DNA of 64,000 bases. Source: Histomonas meleagridis (taxonomy: Eukaryota > Parabasalia > Tritrichomonadida > Dientamoebidae). Made by a program: the position numbers and the translations under genes. Below the pieces are notes generated by a model. That model worked only from the letters and a program-made list of their open reading frames with translations, searched no databases and was not told where the DNA came from. Location: contig WSYJ01000130.1 in the NCBI GenBank assembly GCA_020186115.1, positions 277,802 through 341,801 on the forward strand, given 5' to 3'. Positions 21,017 to 30,537 of the stretch are shown here, piece after piece (position 1 is the first letter of the stretch; every line of letters begins with the position of its first letter).

Positions 21017-21138
21017 AAATTTGAATTAAAACTTCAATACTTTACCACAAATGCTTTAGCTAAAACTTTGGTCACCTTTCAAAAATAACGGAAATATCAA
21101 TTCAAATTTGAATTAAAACTTCAATACTTTACCACAAA
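21017..21138. repeat. 35-bp direct repeat in a divergent intergenic region
   Basis: Two identical 35-base copies (AAATTTGAATTAAAACTTCA followed by ATACTTTACCACAAA) lie at 21017-21051 and 21104-21138, between the DUF3447 gene and the 21261 gene, which are transcribed apart. The first base of the second copy is 87 bases after that of the first. They may be duplicated promoter parts or a transposon footprint. Confidence 0.7.
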
Positions 21139-21182
21139 CAAATTTGTAGTTTTCAAAAACAAAATTTCTCACAAAAAGTTAA

Positions 21183-21190
21183 TTTGGCGC
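21183..21190 (+). promoter_or_regulatory. E2F-like site TTTGGCGC
   Basis: TTTGGCGC lies 70 bases before the ATG of the 21261 gene. It matches the eukaryotic E2F/DP consensus TTTSGCGC. Three more copies in this window also sit within 100 bases upstream of gene starts. Confidence 0.4.
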
Positions 21191-21260
21191 CCTTCCATTG
21201 TAAATTATAAACAAAATAGAAATCGATTCGAATGTTCTCTTTGATTTAATATATAAGGAA

Positions 21261-21806
21261 ATGTCACCTGAAATTTTGGCAAATTTAATAAATTCACTGA
21301 AATACGCAAAAGTGACAGATTCACAAATTTTGAAATTTATCCCTTTTTGTGAAAAGCAAATCCTTAAATGGAATGAAGAAAATTATTCTGTGCATTTAGC
21401 AATTTCAAATGTTATTGATAAGATGATCAATTTTAATGAAAGTTATGTTTTAGGTTTGTTACTATTAATTAATGATGTACCTAAAACAAGATTAAATACC
21501 GCAAAAAGTTTTTCGTTGTTGTTTGACCATGAGTTTATGAATGAAATTGAGTTGTTCGAATTATTAATTTCGAAATTGTCAAACGAACAATTGAAACATT
21601 TGTTAAGTATTTGGTTGGATTTGATCGAAAAACGAAATTTAGAGAAAAATAGAGAAATATTAACATTCTTTGTAGATGAGTTTTTTGTGGTGAGAAAAGT
21701 ATTGAATGCAAAGAATATAAAATTGGAATTTGAGGAATTCATGAACGGAAAAATTTCTGAAATAAGAAATACATTGGTGGAAAAGATTAAATCTGTAAAT
21801 TTATGA
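21261..21806 (+). CDS. Hypothetical all-helical protein
   Basis: I do not recognise this 181-residue protein. It appears entirely alpha-helical with amphipathic heptad-like stretches (LFELLISKLSNEQLKHLLSIWLDLIE). It has no signal peptide, membrane segment or cysteine pattern. The length and helical repeats could suit a small HEAT/ARM-like or scaffold protein. The upstream TTTGGCGC site and a TATATAAG stretch just before ATG 21261 support a real gene start. Confidence 0.55.
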   Translation: MSPEILANLINSLKYAKVTDSQILKFIPFCEKQILKWNEENYSVHLAISNVIDKMINFNESYVLGLLLLINDVPKTRLNTAKSFSLLFDHEFMNEIELFELLISKLSNEQLKHLLSIWLDLIEKRNLEKNREILTFFVDEFFVVRKVLNAKNIKLEFEEFMNGKISEIRNTLVEKIKSVNL

Positions 21807-22189
21807 ATGTTGTGATTTAATAAAAATTTGTTTTTTAAAAATTCTAATTATAAATATTTAAGGGTCGCGTCCTTAGAAAGTTGTAATGAGATCTTATAAG
21901 AAAATACTTTCTAAGATGATATTAAATAGATAAAACTTATTTAATGAAGTTAAAATTATTCATAAGTTCTAATAAGAGCGACACAATTATCAACAACAGC
22001 TAAAATCCAAATGGAACTTGTTAAAATGAAAACTAATTTTGCAAATGAAAAAAGGAAAATTTACTCATTTTTTGCAAAGAACTTTAGTTATATGAATGAT
22101 CGGAATAAAAATTAAATGAAGAAAATTATAAAATTTGTGTAACTAAAGGATCACAATAATTACAAAGTATATTTAAACAATACAAACTA
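21807..22189. other. Intergenic between convergent genes, no gene seen
   Basis: This 383-base stretch separates the 21261 gene from the convergent phosphoesterase pseudogene. It is AT-rich, with no open frame or repeat that I can support. Confidence 0.4.
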
Positions 22190-23815
22190 CTAGATATAAA
22201 TGTTAGGAACAAGAATAAACGGAATTATTACTTCGTACAAATAATAAAGAGCATATCTACCGCCATAAAAATTAAATGTATAAATTCCATTAGATACAAT
22301 TCCCCAACTCATTAACGCTGAAGTTGTTTCTTCGATTTTGAAGAAAGAAATTGGAAAGATAAATATTAAAAGAACAAAGAAAAACAAAGAAAATCGAATA
22401 TATTTCGGTAAGCTAGAAATCCGATTTTGTATTATACAAAAACATCCCAAAATCAATGGACGCCAATGTGATTTTTCTTCAAATGAATTGTGAATCCATC
22501 AATTTGATCAGTAAATTTGAAAATTTTGATTGGAAAAGTGACAAACAAAATAATGATAACAGAAATAATAAATCCTGTAAGATATGATATCGAAGGTTCA
22601 TCAATATAAGGTTCTTCTTTAAAGCTTTCGATCGAGTCGCCAACCGTAAAAGTGAATCTATCGTTCCAATCGCCAATCAATTTCATATCATATGTCCCTT
22701 TTGATAGGTTTACAGTATCGGTGCAAAGGAAAACGCCATCTTCAAGCTTCTTGTTGCATTTAAGTGTTTTCTCTTCACCATCTTGAATTTGATATTTCAA
22801 GTTTTGTGGTTGTTGACAAAATGATATGGCTCTTATTTCTTTTATGTCCTTGAAAAATAATTATAACTATTTGCTTGATAATCAGGAATTGGATTTGTCA
22901 TTACAGAATAACATGTTTTATCCAAAGTCAACTGGTGATACGAAATCGCATTATTATCAACTGTTATCAAACCTATTTGATTATCCCTAAACAAAGGAGT
23001 TCCAATGATTTCAAGTGCATTTCCGTGATGTCTAAATTTTGGCGTTTTTGGATGTAAATGACCGGCTAAATAAAGTCGTACATTATTTGAATTTTTAAGA
23101 ATCGTTGAAAATGATGGATACCACATCAGTGCTGGAAAATGACAAATAACAATCTTCAAAGAATCATCGGAAAGTTCTTTTTGATTATATCCAAAGTATT
23201 AGATCTTGGATAAACCCACCAAGTAAAACGGATTTCAGGAGCTGGAAATGTATGTGGATTAAGTTCTACAAATGTAATATTGTAACCCTCGTTATTATAT
23301 GGAATTTTGTGAACTGGAACTGTTGATTTATTGTAAAGAATTCCATTTGCATAATGTTTTTTTTTTTTTTTTGAAATGATTTCAAAGACATCATGATTAC
23401 CGCCAACGTGTATTGGATCTGTTATATTTAACTCAGATAATAATTTGAGATAACAATTCCCAGTCAGAAATATTTTTGAGCTATGTATGGTCGAAATTCA
23501 TCATTTACATAATTGTCTGCAATGTCTCCGGAGTTAATAATTTTTTTAGGCTTAAAAAGTATGAATTGATTTATTCACAGAGTCAAATACAAAATTATAA
23601 AGCGTTGGTTTGAGCTCTGCGAGATGAATGTCCGTTATATGAAGAAACCAAATAGGTGGTTTTGATGAATTAAATCCGTTTGAATTTGAATGAAAGATTA
23701 TTGTTGATGTAGCCTTAGCCTTAACAATAATTGGTATAAGTGGTATCAATGTGATAATTACCCATAAATATTGGGAAATTAAATAAGGAAGAATCCTAAA
23801 TTGCAGCTTAATTTG
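22190..23815 (-). pseudogene. TMEM62-like metallophosphoesterase, broken
   Basis: Pieces of a calcineurin-like phosphoesterase of the TMEM62 type read leftward in three frames. First come an N-terminal hydrophobic anchor and LHITDIHLAEL (metal-binding D-x-H, about 23610-23640). Then come NSGDIADNY and GGNHDVFE (about 23400-23530). CHFPALMWYPS and LYLAGHLHPKTP (GHLH metal ligand, about 23060) follow, then a beta domain and several membrane helices at the end (22190-22456). The order and spacing match TMEM62, whose enzymatic role is not established. Frameshifts near 23560, 23200, 22840 and 22460 separate the pieces, and no single ATG-initiated frame spans the active site, so the gene is probably dead unless sequencing errors are involved. 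Confidence 0.75.
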
Positions 23816-24180
23816 AAGAAAATAATATAAAAAGCAAAAATTGAAAACTTTTTTGAAATTTCAAACTCTTTTGTCTCACCCTGTATATAAATGTTAGGAA
23901 CGAAATTTTTTGCAAAAAATATATTCGAGAACATGGCTTTAACTTAATTATATCGAGTTTACATTGAAAACTTTAACATCTTTCATATGAATATTTATAC
24001 CAAAATTTCACCCAAATCATTCAACATCATAAAATTTTACTTATATGACATAACTATAAAACTTCAAATTTTCTTCAATATTATAAATGAAATTTTAATT
24101 TTTTTACACTGAGTAAACCATTCAATACTTCGTATTAAAGAACTTTTCACAAAAAATCATTTTTAACTTTATTTATCATT
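23816..24180. other. Intergenic, no gene seen
   Basis: About 360 AT-rich bases between two leftward genes. I see long homopolymer A/T runs and nothing recognisable. Confidence 0.4.
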
Positions 24181-26028
24181 TTATTCAATTACTTTAGCAA
24201 ACTCCTCAAATATCAGTGACTTCTCATTTTCATCGTCACTTTCACTTTCCATTTGCTCATTCTCCTCCAGCTTCTCCTCCACGATTCTCTTCATCGCTTC
24301 CTTACACCTCATCAGCATCTGCTTTGCCTCTTCCCATTCGCCAAAACTTTCATCCTGTTCAATCTTGTCGACTTCCACATTAATATTCTTCTTCGCTTTG
24401 ACCTCGCTTAGGAATTTCTCCAAACCTTTCAACTTCTCTTGTAACTCCGCCAATTCTTTGACATCGAATTCTTCTCTCGGATCAACTCGTGTGAACAAAT
24501 TTGGAATTTCAAATATTTCGGAAACAGAATGCGAAGCAAAAGGGACAACGTAACCTGGTGATATTATACATACTGAAGGATTTCCTCCATAACCAATTAT
24601 GTCATTTGACACAATTAGCTTAAATAATTGAAATGTGTCATTCGAATAACGTAAACCATAAAGTTCACTACGTGGATACATTGTAACAAGAACATAAAAA
24701 TCGTCGCCAGAACGAGTTAATGTGATTTGTGACGCGTTGTTTTTATCCCATTGATACTCAAACTTTGAGTCAATTGAGTCGAAAGTGTTCTCAATTTTTG
24801 TCATCTTGACAGATAACCGCTTTTCGTATTGAAAAATTGCGGTTAATTTGATGGGGCAATAGTAAATGTTGCTGTTGAACACACAGATTAAATGCTCTTC
24901 ATCATAAAAGTCAAAGTCACAAAGGAGCTCATTAGCACCTCCAATCAATATTATTGATTTTTCATTAAAAACACCATTGGAATAATGGAAGAAATAAAAT
25001 TCGCGTTGTGTAGCAAGAAATGCACCATAAAAATCTTCAGAGGAATCATTCTTTAGAAGCTTTAAAGATATAAATGTGTGGTTTTCAGAATATTTTGGAA
25101 TATCTGATGATTCAAGCATTGTAGTTAAATCAATAAATGAGAGATGTGACTCATAAACAAATAAAGCAGTGGATTCCCCGATGAAATGAATGTCACGAAG
25201 TGGTGAATCATCTGAAAAATTAGAATATTCGATATTATGAAAAGTGACAGTGTTTGGGAGACCGTTAATGAGCCAAACTGCAAATTGCGAAACGATAATT
25301 ACGCGAGTCCCATTGTAATTACACCGAATTTGTGTTGGCCTTTCATTGATTTGTTGGGGTAATGGAAACCATAGTTCATCTGTTTTTTGGTAGCATAAAT
25401 GATTCTCTGTAAGAATAAAAGTGGCTGATTTATCACCAGACATGCATATAATATTTCCAAGATCATACCGTGAAAAGTCCGCACGAATAGACGGCACTGG
25501 GAGAGTATTTTTACGGGAAGATTCAGAAAATTTTAAGGCAAGATTCTTGAATAACGCAAACATTTCAGCATTGATATCACTATCTCCATTGTTCCAATTC
25601 GAAAATGCATATAAATGAGGGATGCTTGACCCATATACTGCCTCAGTTAGTACTTTGTAGATACAATCTTCGCTGTAAATTTTTTTAACTTCCTCAATAA
25701 ATTTATCACAGTCATTTACTCTGTTTTTAGAGCACATTAAAAGGAGGCATTGCGAATTTTTGTAACCATATTTTGAAATATAATCAGATATTTCTTCTGG
25801 TGTTTCAAGTTTAGAAAATAAGGGAATATCTGATTCTTCTTGTTTATTTGTTAAATAAACATTAAATTCAGTTTCAAACAAATCCATTGTAAAATTATAA
25901 TAATCTTCTGCATTATGAGACATTTTTCGGATTAAAGAAATTCCAGTTTCATTGAATTGTTCGATAACACCTATGTTTATTTCCCATTTTTGTATAAGAT
26001 TCTTTTGTTTTGTTTCTGCCCCAATCAT
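24181..26028 (-). CDS. Hypothetical protein, beta-rich body and C-terminal coiled coil
   Basis: I do not recognise this 615-residue protein. Residues 200-500 are rich in short beta-strand-like segments (RVIIVSQFAVWLINGL, ESTALFVYESHLSFIDL, DFYVLVTMYPRSELYGLRY), suggesting a beta-propeller. Residues 520-600 form a charged coiled coil with an acidic end. A propeller followed by a coiled coil is seen in scaffold nucleoporins such as Nup88/Nup82 and in trafficking tethers. No sequence signature settles this, so no function is assigned. The ATG at 26028 is preceded directly by TCATTC, a good trichomonad initiator that would give a 5' UTR of only a few bases. Confidence 0.75.
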   Translation of the reverse strand: MIGAETKQKNLIQKWEINIGVIEQFNETGISLIRKMSHNAEDYYNFTMDLFETEFNVYLTNKQEESDIPLFSKLETPEEISDYISKYGYKNSQCLLLMCSKNRVNDCDKFIEEVKKIYSEDCIYKVLTEAVYGSSIPHLYAFSNWNNGDSDINAEMFALFKNLALKFSESSRKNTLPVPSIRADFSRYDLGNIICMSGDKSATFILTENHLCYQKTDELWFPLPQQINERPTQIRCNYNGTRVIIVSQFAVWLINGLPNTVTFHNIEYSNFSDDSPLRDIHFIGESTALFVYESHLSFIDLTTMLESSDIPKYSENHTFISLKLLKNDSSEDFYGAFLATQREFYFFHYSNGVFNEKSIILIGGANELLCDFDFYDEEHLICVFNSNIYYCPIKLTAIFQYEKRLSVKMTKIENTFDSIDSKFEYQWDKNNASQITLTRSGDDFYVLVTMYPRSELYGLRYSNDTFQLFKLIVSNDIIGYGGNPSVCIISPGYVVPFASHSVSEIFEIPNLFTRVDPREEFDVKELAELQEKLKGLEKFLSEVKAKKNINVEVDKIEQDESFGEWEEAKQMLMRCKEAMKRIVEEKLEENEQMESESDDENEKSLIFEEFAKVIE

Positions 26029-26163
26029 GAATGACCAAAATGGGGCGCCTTGGAATACGTTTAAATACGCACGAAATGGAACAAAGGAAAGGACATATTA
26101 CAATCTTTCGTTTGTTTTCTTGTAACAAGATTTTCATGCAAAACATGTTTTAGCTTTTGGTAT

Positions 26164-26652
26164 TTACTTATTGATATTCATCTTAATTCCAAATCGTTTA
26201 TCAGCTGCATTTTCTTCGGCAAGGCGTGAAAGTGCAAGTTCGGATTGGGTTTCAAATATCAAACCACCATTGATTAAAGAATCAAGTGCTTGTAAAGCCT
26301 TATCGGGGTTGAAAGCAAGTTGAACTTCTGAAACATCCTTGAAGCATCCATTCAATACTTCAACGAATGTGTGGATAATATCAAGGATTGCTAATGGATT
26401 TTCGCATTCATCGACAACAGTGATAACAAACAAGGAAGCATAGGCCCTATATACAACAGAAACCTTCCTTTGGAATGAATAGCTTGTAATTCCATCGCCA
26501 GGAACAATATTGCAAAGATTTGAAGCACGCGTTGATATCATTCTGAAAACCTCATGAGCAAGGCGGTTACGTGTTTCCTGACTCATTTCGACATAGGAAC
26601 GAGCAAGCCTAATGTCACCATTTTCATTTATGACGTAAAAGGCGTAGATCAT
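26164..26652 (-). CDS. Adaptor complex sigma subunit, probably AP-3 sigma
   Basis: This is the small chain of a clathrin-adaptor-type complex for vesicle sorting. The 162-residue protein opens with MIYAFYVINENGDIRLARSY, the longin-like first strand. It continues with NLCNIVPGDGI, YRAYASLFVITVVDECENPLAILDIIHTFVEVLNGCF and DVSEVQLAFNPDKALQALDSLINGGLIFET. The LxxLIxGGxIxET pattern and the VCNxxxGxxI segment are nearest to AP-3 sigma, which serves Golgi/endosome-to-lysosome transport. AP-1 or AP-2 sigma is less likely. I choose ATG 26652, because the longer frame starts with GTG four codons earlier inside a perfect inverted repeat that looks like promoter. Confidence 0.88.
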   Translation of the reverse strand: MIYAFYVINENGDIRLARSYVEMSQETRNRLAHEVFRMISTRASNLCNIVPGDGITSYSFQRKVSVVYRAYASLFVITVVDECENPLAILDIIHTFVEVLNGCFKDVSEVQLAFNPDKALQALDSLINGGLIFETQSELALSRLAEENAADKRFGIKMNINK

Positions 26653-26661
26653 TGTTTTTGG

Positions 26662-26694
26662 CACTTTTCGTTATCGCCGTTTTGACGAAAAGTG
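26662..26694. promoter_or_regulatory. Inverted repeat in the AP-3 sigma promoter
   Basis: CACTTTTCGT (26662-26671) is repeated perfectly in inverse as ACGAAAAGTG (26685-26694), with a 13-base spacer holding TATCGCCGTTTTG. On the coding strand the block reads AACGGCGATAACG near its centre, a Myb-type core. It begins 9 bases upstream of the start codon at 26652. Confidence 0.55.
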
Positions 26695-26878
26695 TCTATT
26701 TCCCACAGTTATTTTTTCAATAGAACGATGGAGTTTTTTCAGGTCAAAACGATGCTTTCATTATTGAAAAGTTCTATCGGCTGTCAACGTGATCTCTCTT
26801 CAACTTGAGTTATGTCTTGTACTTATTCAAAAGCAATGAAGAAATTAAAAAAAAAAATTAAGTACTGATTAGGATTTT

Positions 26879-27625
26879 TTATGGTTGAACTGGCTTGAAC
26901 ACAATTTTTGTGATCTTTGTGTTTGGAGGAAGTAACAATAGCTTTAAAACATCCTCATATCCATTTACTGGTTTGGTTTCTGTTGGTTTTGCCTGAGTTT
27001 TTACAGGTCTTTCTTTGAGATGCTTTTTAAAATCTTCTAAAGTCAAATTAGAGAACACTTCTGGAAACGTTAATTGAAGAACTTTCACACAGTCCTGAGG
27101 ATCATCTGTCTTAATTTTTGTAGTTCCATCTTTAAAAATAACATTAAGTTTCAATTGCTGATAAAGACTTTTACCTCTATATTCCTTCGAAATTGAATCG
27201 CCTCTAAAAATAAAGTAGCCACTAGAGTGGTGGTAACTGTACTCTTCTAATTTTGATTCGTATGAAGGTTTCTCTGATTTATTTTCGTCTGTTGTTTTTG
27301 TTTCTAAGGGTTTAGCTTCGCAGCCCTTATTTGTTTCTTCTGGTTTGGTGTCGTTTACGTCATTTAGTTCTGTAGGGTTAAGAATATTTTTTAAATCATC
27401 AATTTTCATTTCAGAAAGATCTGGAAAAACTAATTTTAGTATTTCAAGACACTTACTTAGGTCGTTCGTTTGGATCTTTGTTTTGTTCATTTTTGGATGA
27501 AATGTTACATTTATTCTCGTCTGTGAATAAAAATTTCCTTTCTTATAGATTTCATTCACTTCTTTCCCTTTTAGTTCGAAATGGTCACCAACCTGTTTAA
27601 GATCGAATTTCTTTAGCATTTCCAT
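26879..27625 (-). CDS. Hypothetical protein with an internal duplication
   Basis: This 248-residue charged protein has two copies of a domain of about 70 residues. Copy 1 contains HFELKGKEVNEIYKKG...INVTFHP...TKIQTND...CLEILKLVFPDLSEM. Copy 2 contains YFIFRGDSISKEYRGK...LNVIFKDGTTKIKTDDPQDCVKVLQLTFPEVFSN. The shared pattern is F-x-x-[KR]-G-x-x-[IV]-x-x-x-Y, then a beta strand, T-K-I-[QK]-T-[ND]-D, C-x-x-[IV]-L-[KQ]-L-x-F-P. The repeats are joined by a Thr/Lys/Glu-rich linker. I know no family with this signature. An ACGGTC motif lies about 30 bases upstream of ATG 27625. Confidence 0.65.
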   Translation of the reverse strand: MEMLKKFDLKQVGDHFELKGKEVNEIYKKGNFYSQTRINVTFHPKMNKTKIQTNDLSKCLEILKLVFPDLSEMKIDDLKNILNPTELNDVNDTKPEETNKGCEAKPLETKTTDENKSEKPSYESKLEEYSYHHSSGYFIFRGDSISKEYRGKSLYQQLKLNVIFKDGTTKIKTDDPQDCVKVLQLTFPEVFSNLTLEDFKKHLKERPVKTQAKPTETKPVNGYEDVLKLLLLPPNTKITKIVFKPVQP

Positions 27626-27868
27626 CCCAATCAGAGGGATTTTGTTGTTGGTTTATTAAACGGTCATTTTTTCTATATCTTGTTTTTTGGCATCATAGAG
27701 ACACCTAAAATATGGAATATTCCATATTCTATTTTTAGGAGAACCTTCAAGGAGGTTTTGAAGAATAGAATGTATTTTTTGATGTTAATTAATTAAGCTG
27801 GGTGGAATTTAAAAGAAAATATTCAAAATTAGATACATTTATATTTTATATCGAAAAATTAATCAGAA

Positions 27869-27940
27869 GTCTCCGTAGTCTAATGGTTAGAATAGGAGTT
27901 TAACACGCTCTTGACGGCAGTTCGATCCTGCCCGGAGACA
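27869..27940 (+). tRNA. tRNA-Val (anticodon AAC)
   Basis: A 72-base cloverleaf has acceptor GTCTCCG pairing with CGGAGAC plus discriminator A. The D-loop region is TAATGGTTA, the anticodon stem GGAGT/GCTCT encloses loop TTAACAC (anticodon AAC), and the T-arm is GGCAG-TTCGATC-CTGCC. A long T run follows as terminator. No intron, no encoded CCA. Confidence 0.95.
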
Positions 27941-28289
27941 ATTTTTTTCTTTTTCTCCTTTTTCTTTTTTATCAAGCATATTTTATGTAATTTTTTAATA
28001 GCCAATATGATCATTAAAATATCTCCATACATTTCAAAGCTTTGAAAAGCAGAATCAAATAATACTGTGAACAAATTTAAATTTTCATTAAATCTCAAAA
28101 AATTAGAAACTAGAAAGGTTAAGATCTCAAGGCGTCCTTCAAAAAATAAATGCCTCCTTTTTGGCTTCAAAAGCACATAAACGAGCGGGAAAGCATTTCA
28201 TAATCCTTACTAATTATCCACTTTCAAAGATTGAAAAAGCTTTTTGAATCAATTCAATTTACCTTAAATTTTGAATACTTTGCCCATCT

Positions 28290-28330
28290 TTTGGCGCGAT
28301 TTTTGACTTCACCAAGCCAATTTTTGGAGA
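28290..28330 (+). promoter_or_regulatory. Promoter with E2F-like site and initiator
   Basis: TTTGGCGC (28290-28297) is followed by TTGACTTCACCA. TCACCA fits the trichomonad initiator TCA(+1)Y, with the predicted start at A28311, 20 bases before ATG 28331. The short leader is typical of the group. Confidence 0.5.
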
Positions 28331-29539
28331 ATGCTCCTTTCCAAAAGCAAGCATTCTTTTAGGCATTTATTAAATGAAAAATTCAAGCTGAAATATAAGA
28401 AAAACAAAGAAACAGATATCGGAGAACTTACAAATGAAGTAATCCAAATTATTCTCAGAAGTCCATTTCGAGAATCTGACGTACATGAAATCCTCAACAA
28501 AATAAGTGTTTTATTTTCTCAACAAAGGTTCAACTTATTACATAAAATGATTATTTCCATTGATAACGATGATTTAAAGACACGTTTAATGTGGATCATA
28601 AGCAAATTGGTGGGAAATTGTACATTTTCATTTCAAGTTTCTCCAGAGGAATCAGCATTTTATTTCACTCAATTATTTTTTTCAAATAATCAAGAATTTT
28701 CAGCAAATATCATTGCTTCTTTATATGATTCTAATGAAACAGTTCGCCATCAATTCAAAGAAGCCAATTGTATTTCATTTATTATGGTACATAGTAATCC
28801 TCCAATTTTTTCAAAATTGATATTAAAATTCACTAAAAGTTTTCCAAACGAATTTGTTCAATGTCTTCCAAAAATATTCGATATAATCCTTCAATTAATT
28901 TTTCATAAGTCTTTAAATGTATCTGCAGATGGCATTGAATCATTAATCAATTTAATCGAACAAAAATTTGTTACATCTATTTCCGATGACATGGCTCAAA
29001 CATTAGCAACACATTTGTTTACAATTTTATATGATGAAAGTCCACGAAACATAACTTTATCTCTTAAATTATTAATTCTTTTAAACATTCCGCCATTTGA
29101 ACACATAGTGATGCTTAAAACTTTTATGGAATCACGAGCAACTTCAATAGAATTAGCTGTTCTTCAAGTTTTCCGACATTTTGCTGATATAATAACTAAT
29201 TGTAATCAAGAAGAAATGATAAAACAAATTCTTTTTAGAGCAATTCAAACTCAACCACGGATTGTTAGGTTTAATTCATTGATTACTTTGTTTTCGTTTA
29301 AAAGATCTCATGAAGAAGATGAGTTAATAATCGACGAATTGACAGAATTCGTAGAAAACGAAGACACGTCAAAGGATGCGCTGATTGGCATTCTTTCAAT
29401 TTTGAGATCAGAAAATGAATCTCCAAATTTGATATCAAGAGTAAACTCAACTTCGGCATTCGACGAACTGTTATACTCCGATGATGAGGAAATCTTGCAA
29501 ATGGCAAATGAAATAGTTTCACTAATAGATAATTGTTAA
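28331..29539 (+). CDS. Hypothetical ARM/HEAT-like alpha-helical repeat protein
   Basis: This 402-residue protein is built from paired helices resembling degenerate ARM/HEAT repeats (for example ILFRAIQTQPRIVRFNSLITLFSF and ALIGILSILRSENESPNLISRV), with a basic N-terminus (KSKHSFRHLLNEKFKLKYKK). There is no signal peptide, membrane segment or enzyme motif. Such solenoids act as protein-binding scaffolds, but no partner can be inferred. A related-looking helical protein lies at 32243-33556. The upstream E2F-like site and initiator support the start. Confidence 0.7.
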   Translation: MLLSKSKHSFRHLLNEKFKLKYKKNKETDIGELTNEVIQIILRSPFRESDVHEILNKISVLFSQQRFNLLHKMIISIDNDDLKTRLMWIISKLVGNCTFSFQVSPEESAFYFTQLFFSNNQEFSANIIASLYDSNETVRHQFKEANCISFIMVHSNPPIFSKLILKFTKSFPNEFVQCLPKIFDIILQLIFHKSLNVSADGIESLINLIEQKFVTSISDDMAQTLATHLFTILYDESPRNITLSLKLLILLNIPPFEHIVMLKTFMESRATSIELAVLQVFRHFADIITNCNQEEMIKQILFRAIQTQPRIVRFNSLITLFSFKRSHEEDELIIDELTEFVENEDTSKDALIGILSILRSENESPNLISRVNSTSAFDELLYSDDEEILQMANEIVSLIDNC

Positions 29540-30040
29540 GGAAAAATTTTTCACTATATAAAATAAAGTAAAAATTCAGATTTGCACAAAAAACTTTATA
29601 AATTCTTTACAGAAATTGTTGGTGAAAAATTCAAACATGAGCATATTTTGTGATGAAATCAAGATTAATGAAAACCATTATTAGTCCGATTTTTTGAAAT
29701 TCTTGTGTTCCAATTTAAATTATCTGGAACCGCTAGCCATAGAAACAATTACACATCAAATTCCTTGCATGTGCAAAATATTATATATGTAATTGAACCA
29801 TTTTAAATCATTTCAAAAAGATAAAAAATTTAAATATTTTCATGAAAAAGATAAATTATTAAGTGAATGATCATTAAAATTTAAAGATATACATATGAAC
29901 AACTGATTGAGCAACCAAAGGAGATTAGTGTTTATCTTTTCAAAGTTATAGTTTAAGTTGTTCGCTGAAAGCATCGAAGGAACTGATTTGCTTTTTGGAT
30001 TAATTCTCTATCGCGCTTTCCATTTTTTGTAATCAGTTTG
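29540..30040. other. Intergenic, no gene seen
   Basis: About 500 AT-rich bases between the ARM-like gene and the Ras pseudogene. A short more complex patch (GGAACCGCTAGCC near 29730) is the only departure, and I cannot assign it. Confidence 0.35.
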
Positions 30041-30537
30041 AAATTGAAACAAGTCGCTTGGAGATGGTTCCACAGGAAAATCATCAATAATGCTTCAATT
30101 TACACAAAATATTAGATTACGATCCAACAATTGAAGATGTTTACACTCGCGCAATTACAATTGATGGTAAAGATTTTCAATTTAATATTCTTGATACAGC
30201 AGGTGCTGATGACTTTTCACCATTTCGATTGAATTCTATTCGGAAAGCAAATGGTTTTGTTATTGTTTATTCCATTGAAGATCGTCAAACTTTTAACGAT
30301 GTTGAATACTGGTATGATTTTATTCGCAAAAAAAATGCACCATTTTTCGTTTGTGGAAATAAAACTGATCTTAACACGCGAGTTATCAGTCGAAATGAAG
30401 GAGAAACTCTTGCTAAAAAATTAGGAGGTCACTTTATTGAGACATCAGCATTGAATAACACGAATATTGAAGAAATGTTTATTGAACTTGGAAAATTAAT
30501 AGTCAAAAAAGGACAAAAGACATGTAAAATATATTAA
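30041..30537 (+). pseudogene. Ras-like small GTPase, two frameshifts
   Basis: A Ras-family GTPase is readable only by changing frame. KLKQVA (from 30041) continues one frame on as LGDGSTGKSSIMLQFTQN (P-loop GDGSTGKS at 30060-30083). It then shifts again to LDYDPTIEDVYTRA (Ras-type switch I, from 30112), LDTAGADDFSPFR (switch II without the usual Gln), CGNKTDL (G4) and ETSA (G5). YDPTIED is a Ras rather than Rab signature. No ATG precedes the first segment. The longest open part, from 30229, would start inside switch II and lack the nucleotide-binding loop. It is a recent pseudogene, or a gene hit by two sequencing errors. Confidence 0.75.

Noticed and set aside
24181-26028. Naming the 615-residue protein as Nup88
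   Set aside because: Propeller plus coiled coil is compatible, but no Nup88-specific sequence is visible. It is kept as hypothetical.
27880-28176. 98-codon minus-strand frame beside tRNA-Val
   Set aside because: It overlaps the tRNA gene and its T-run terminator and has no recognisable protein features.
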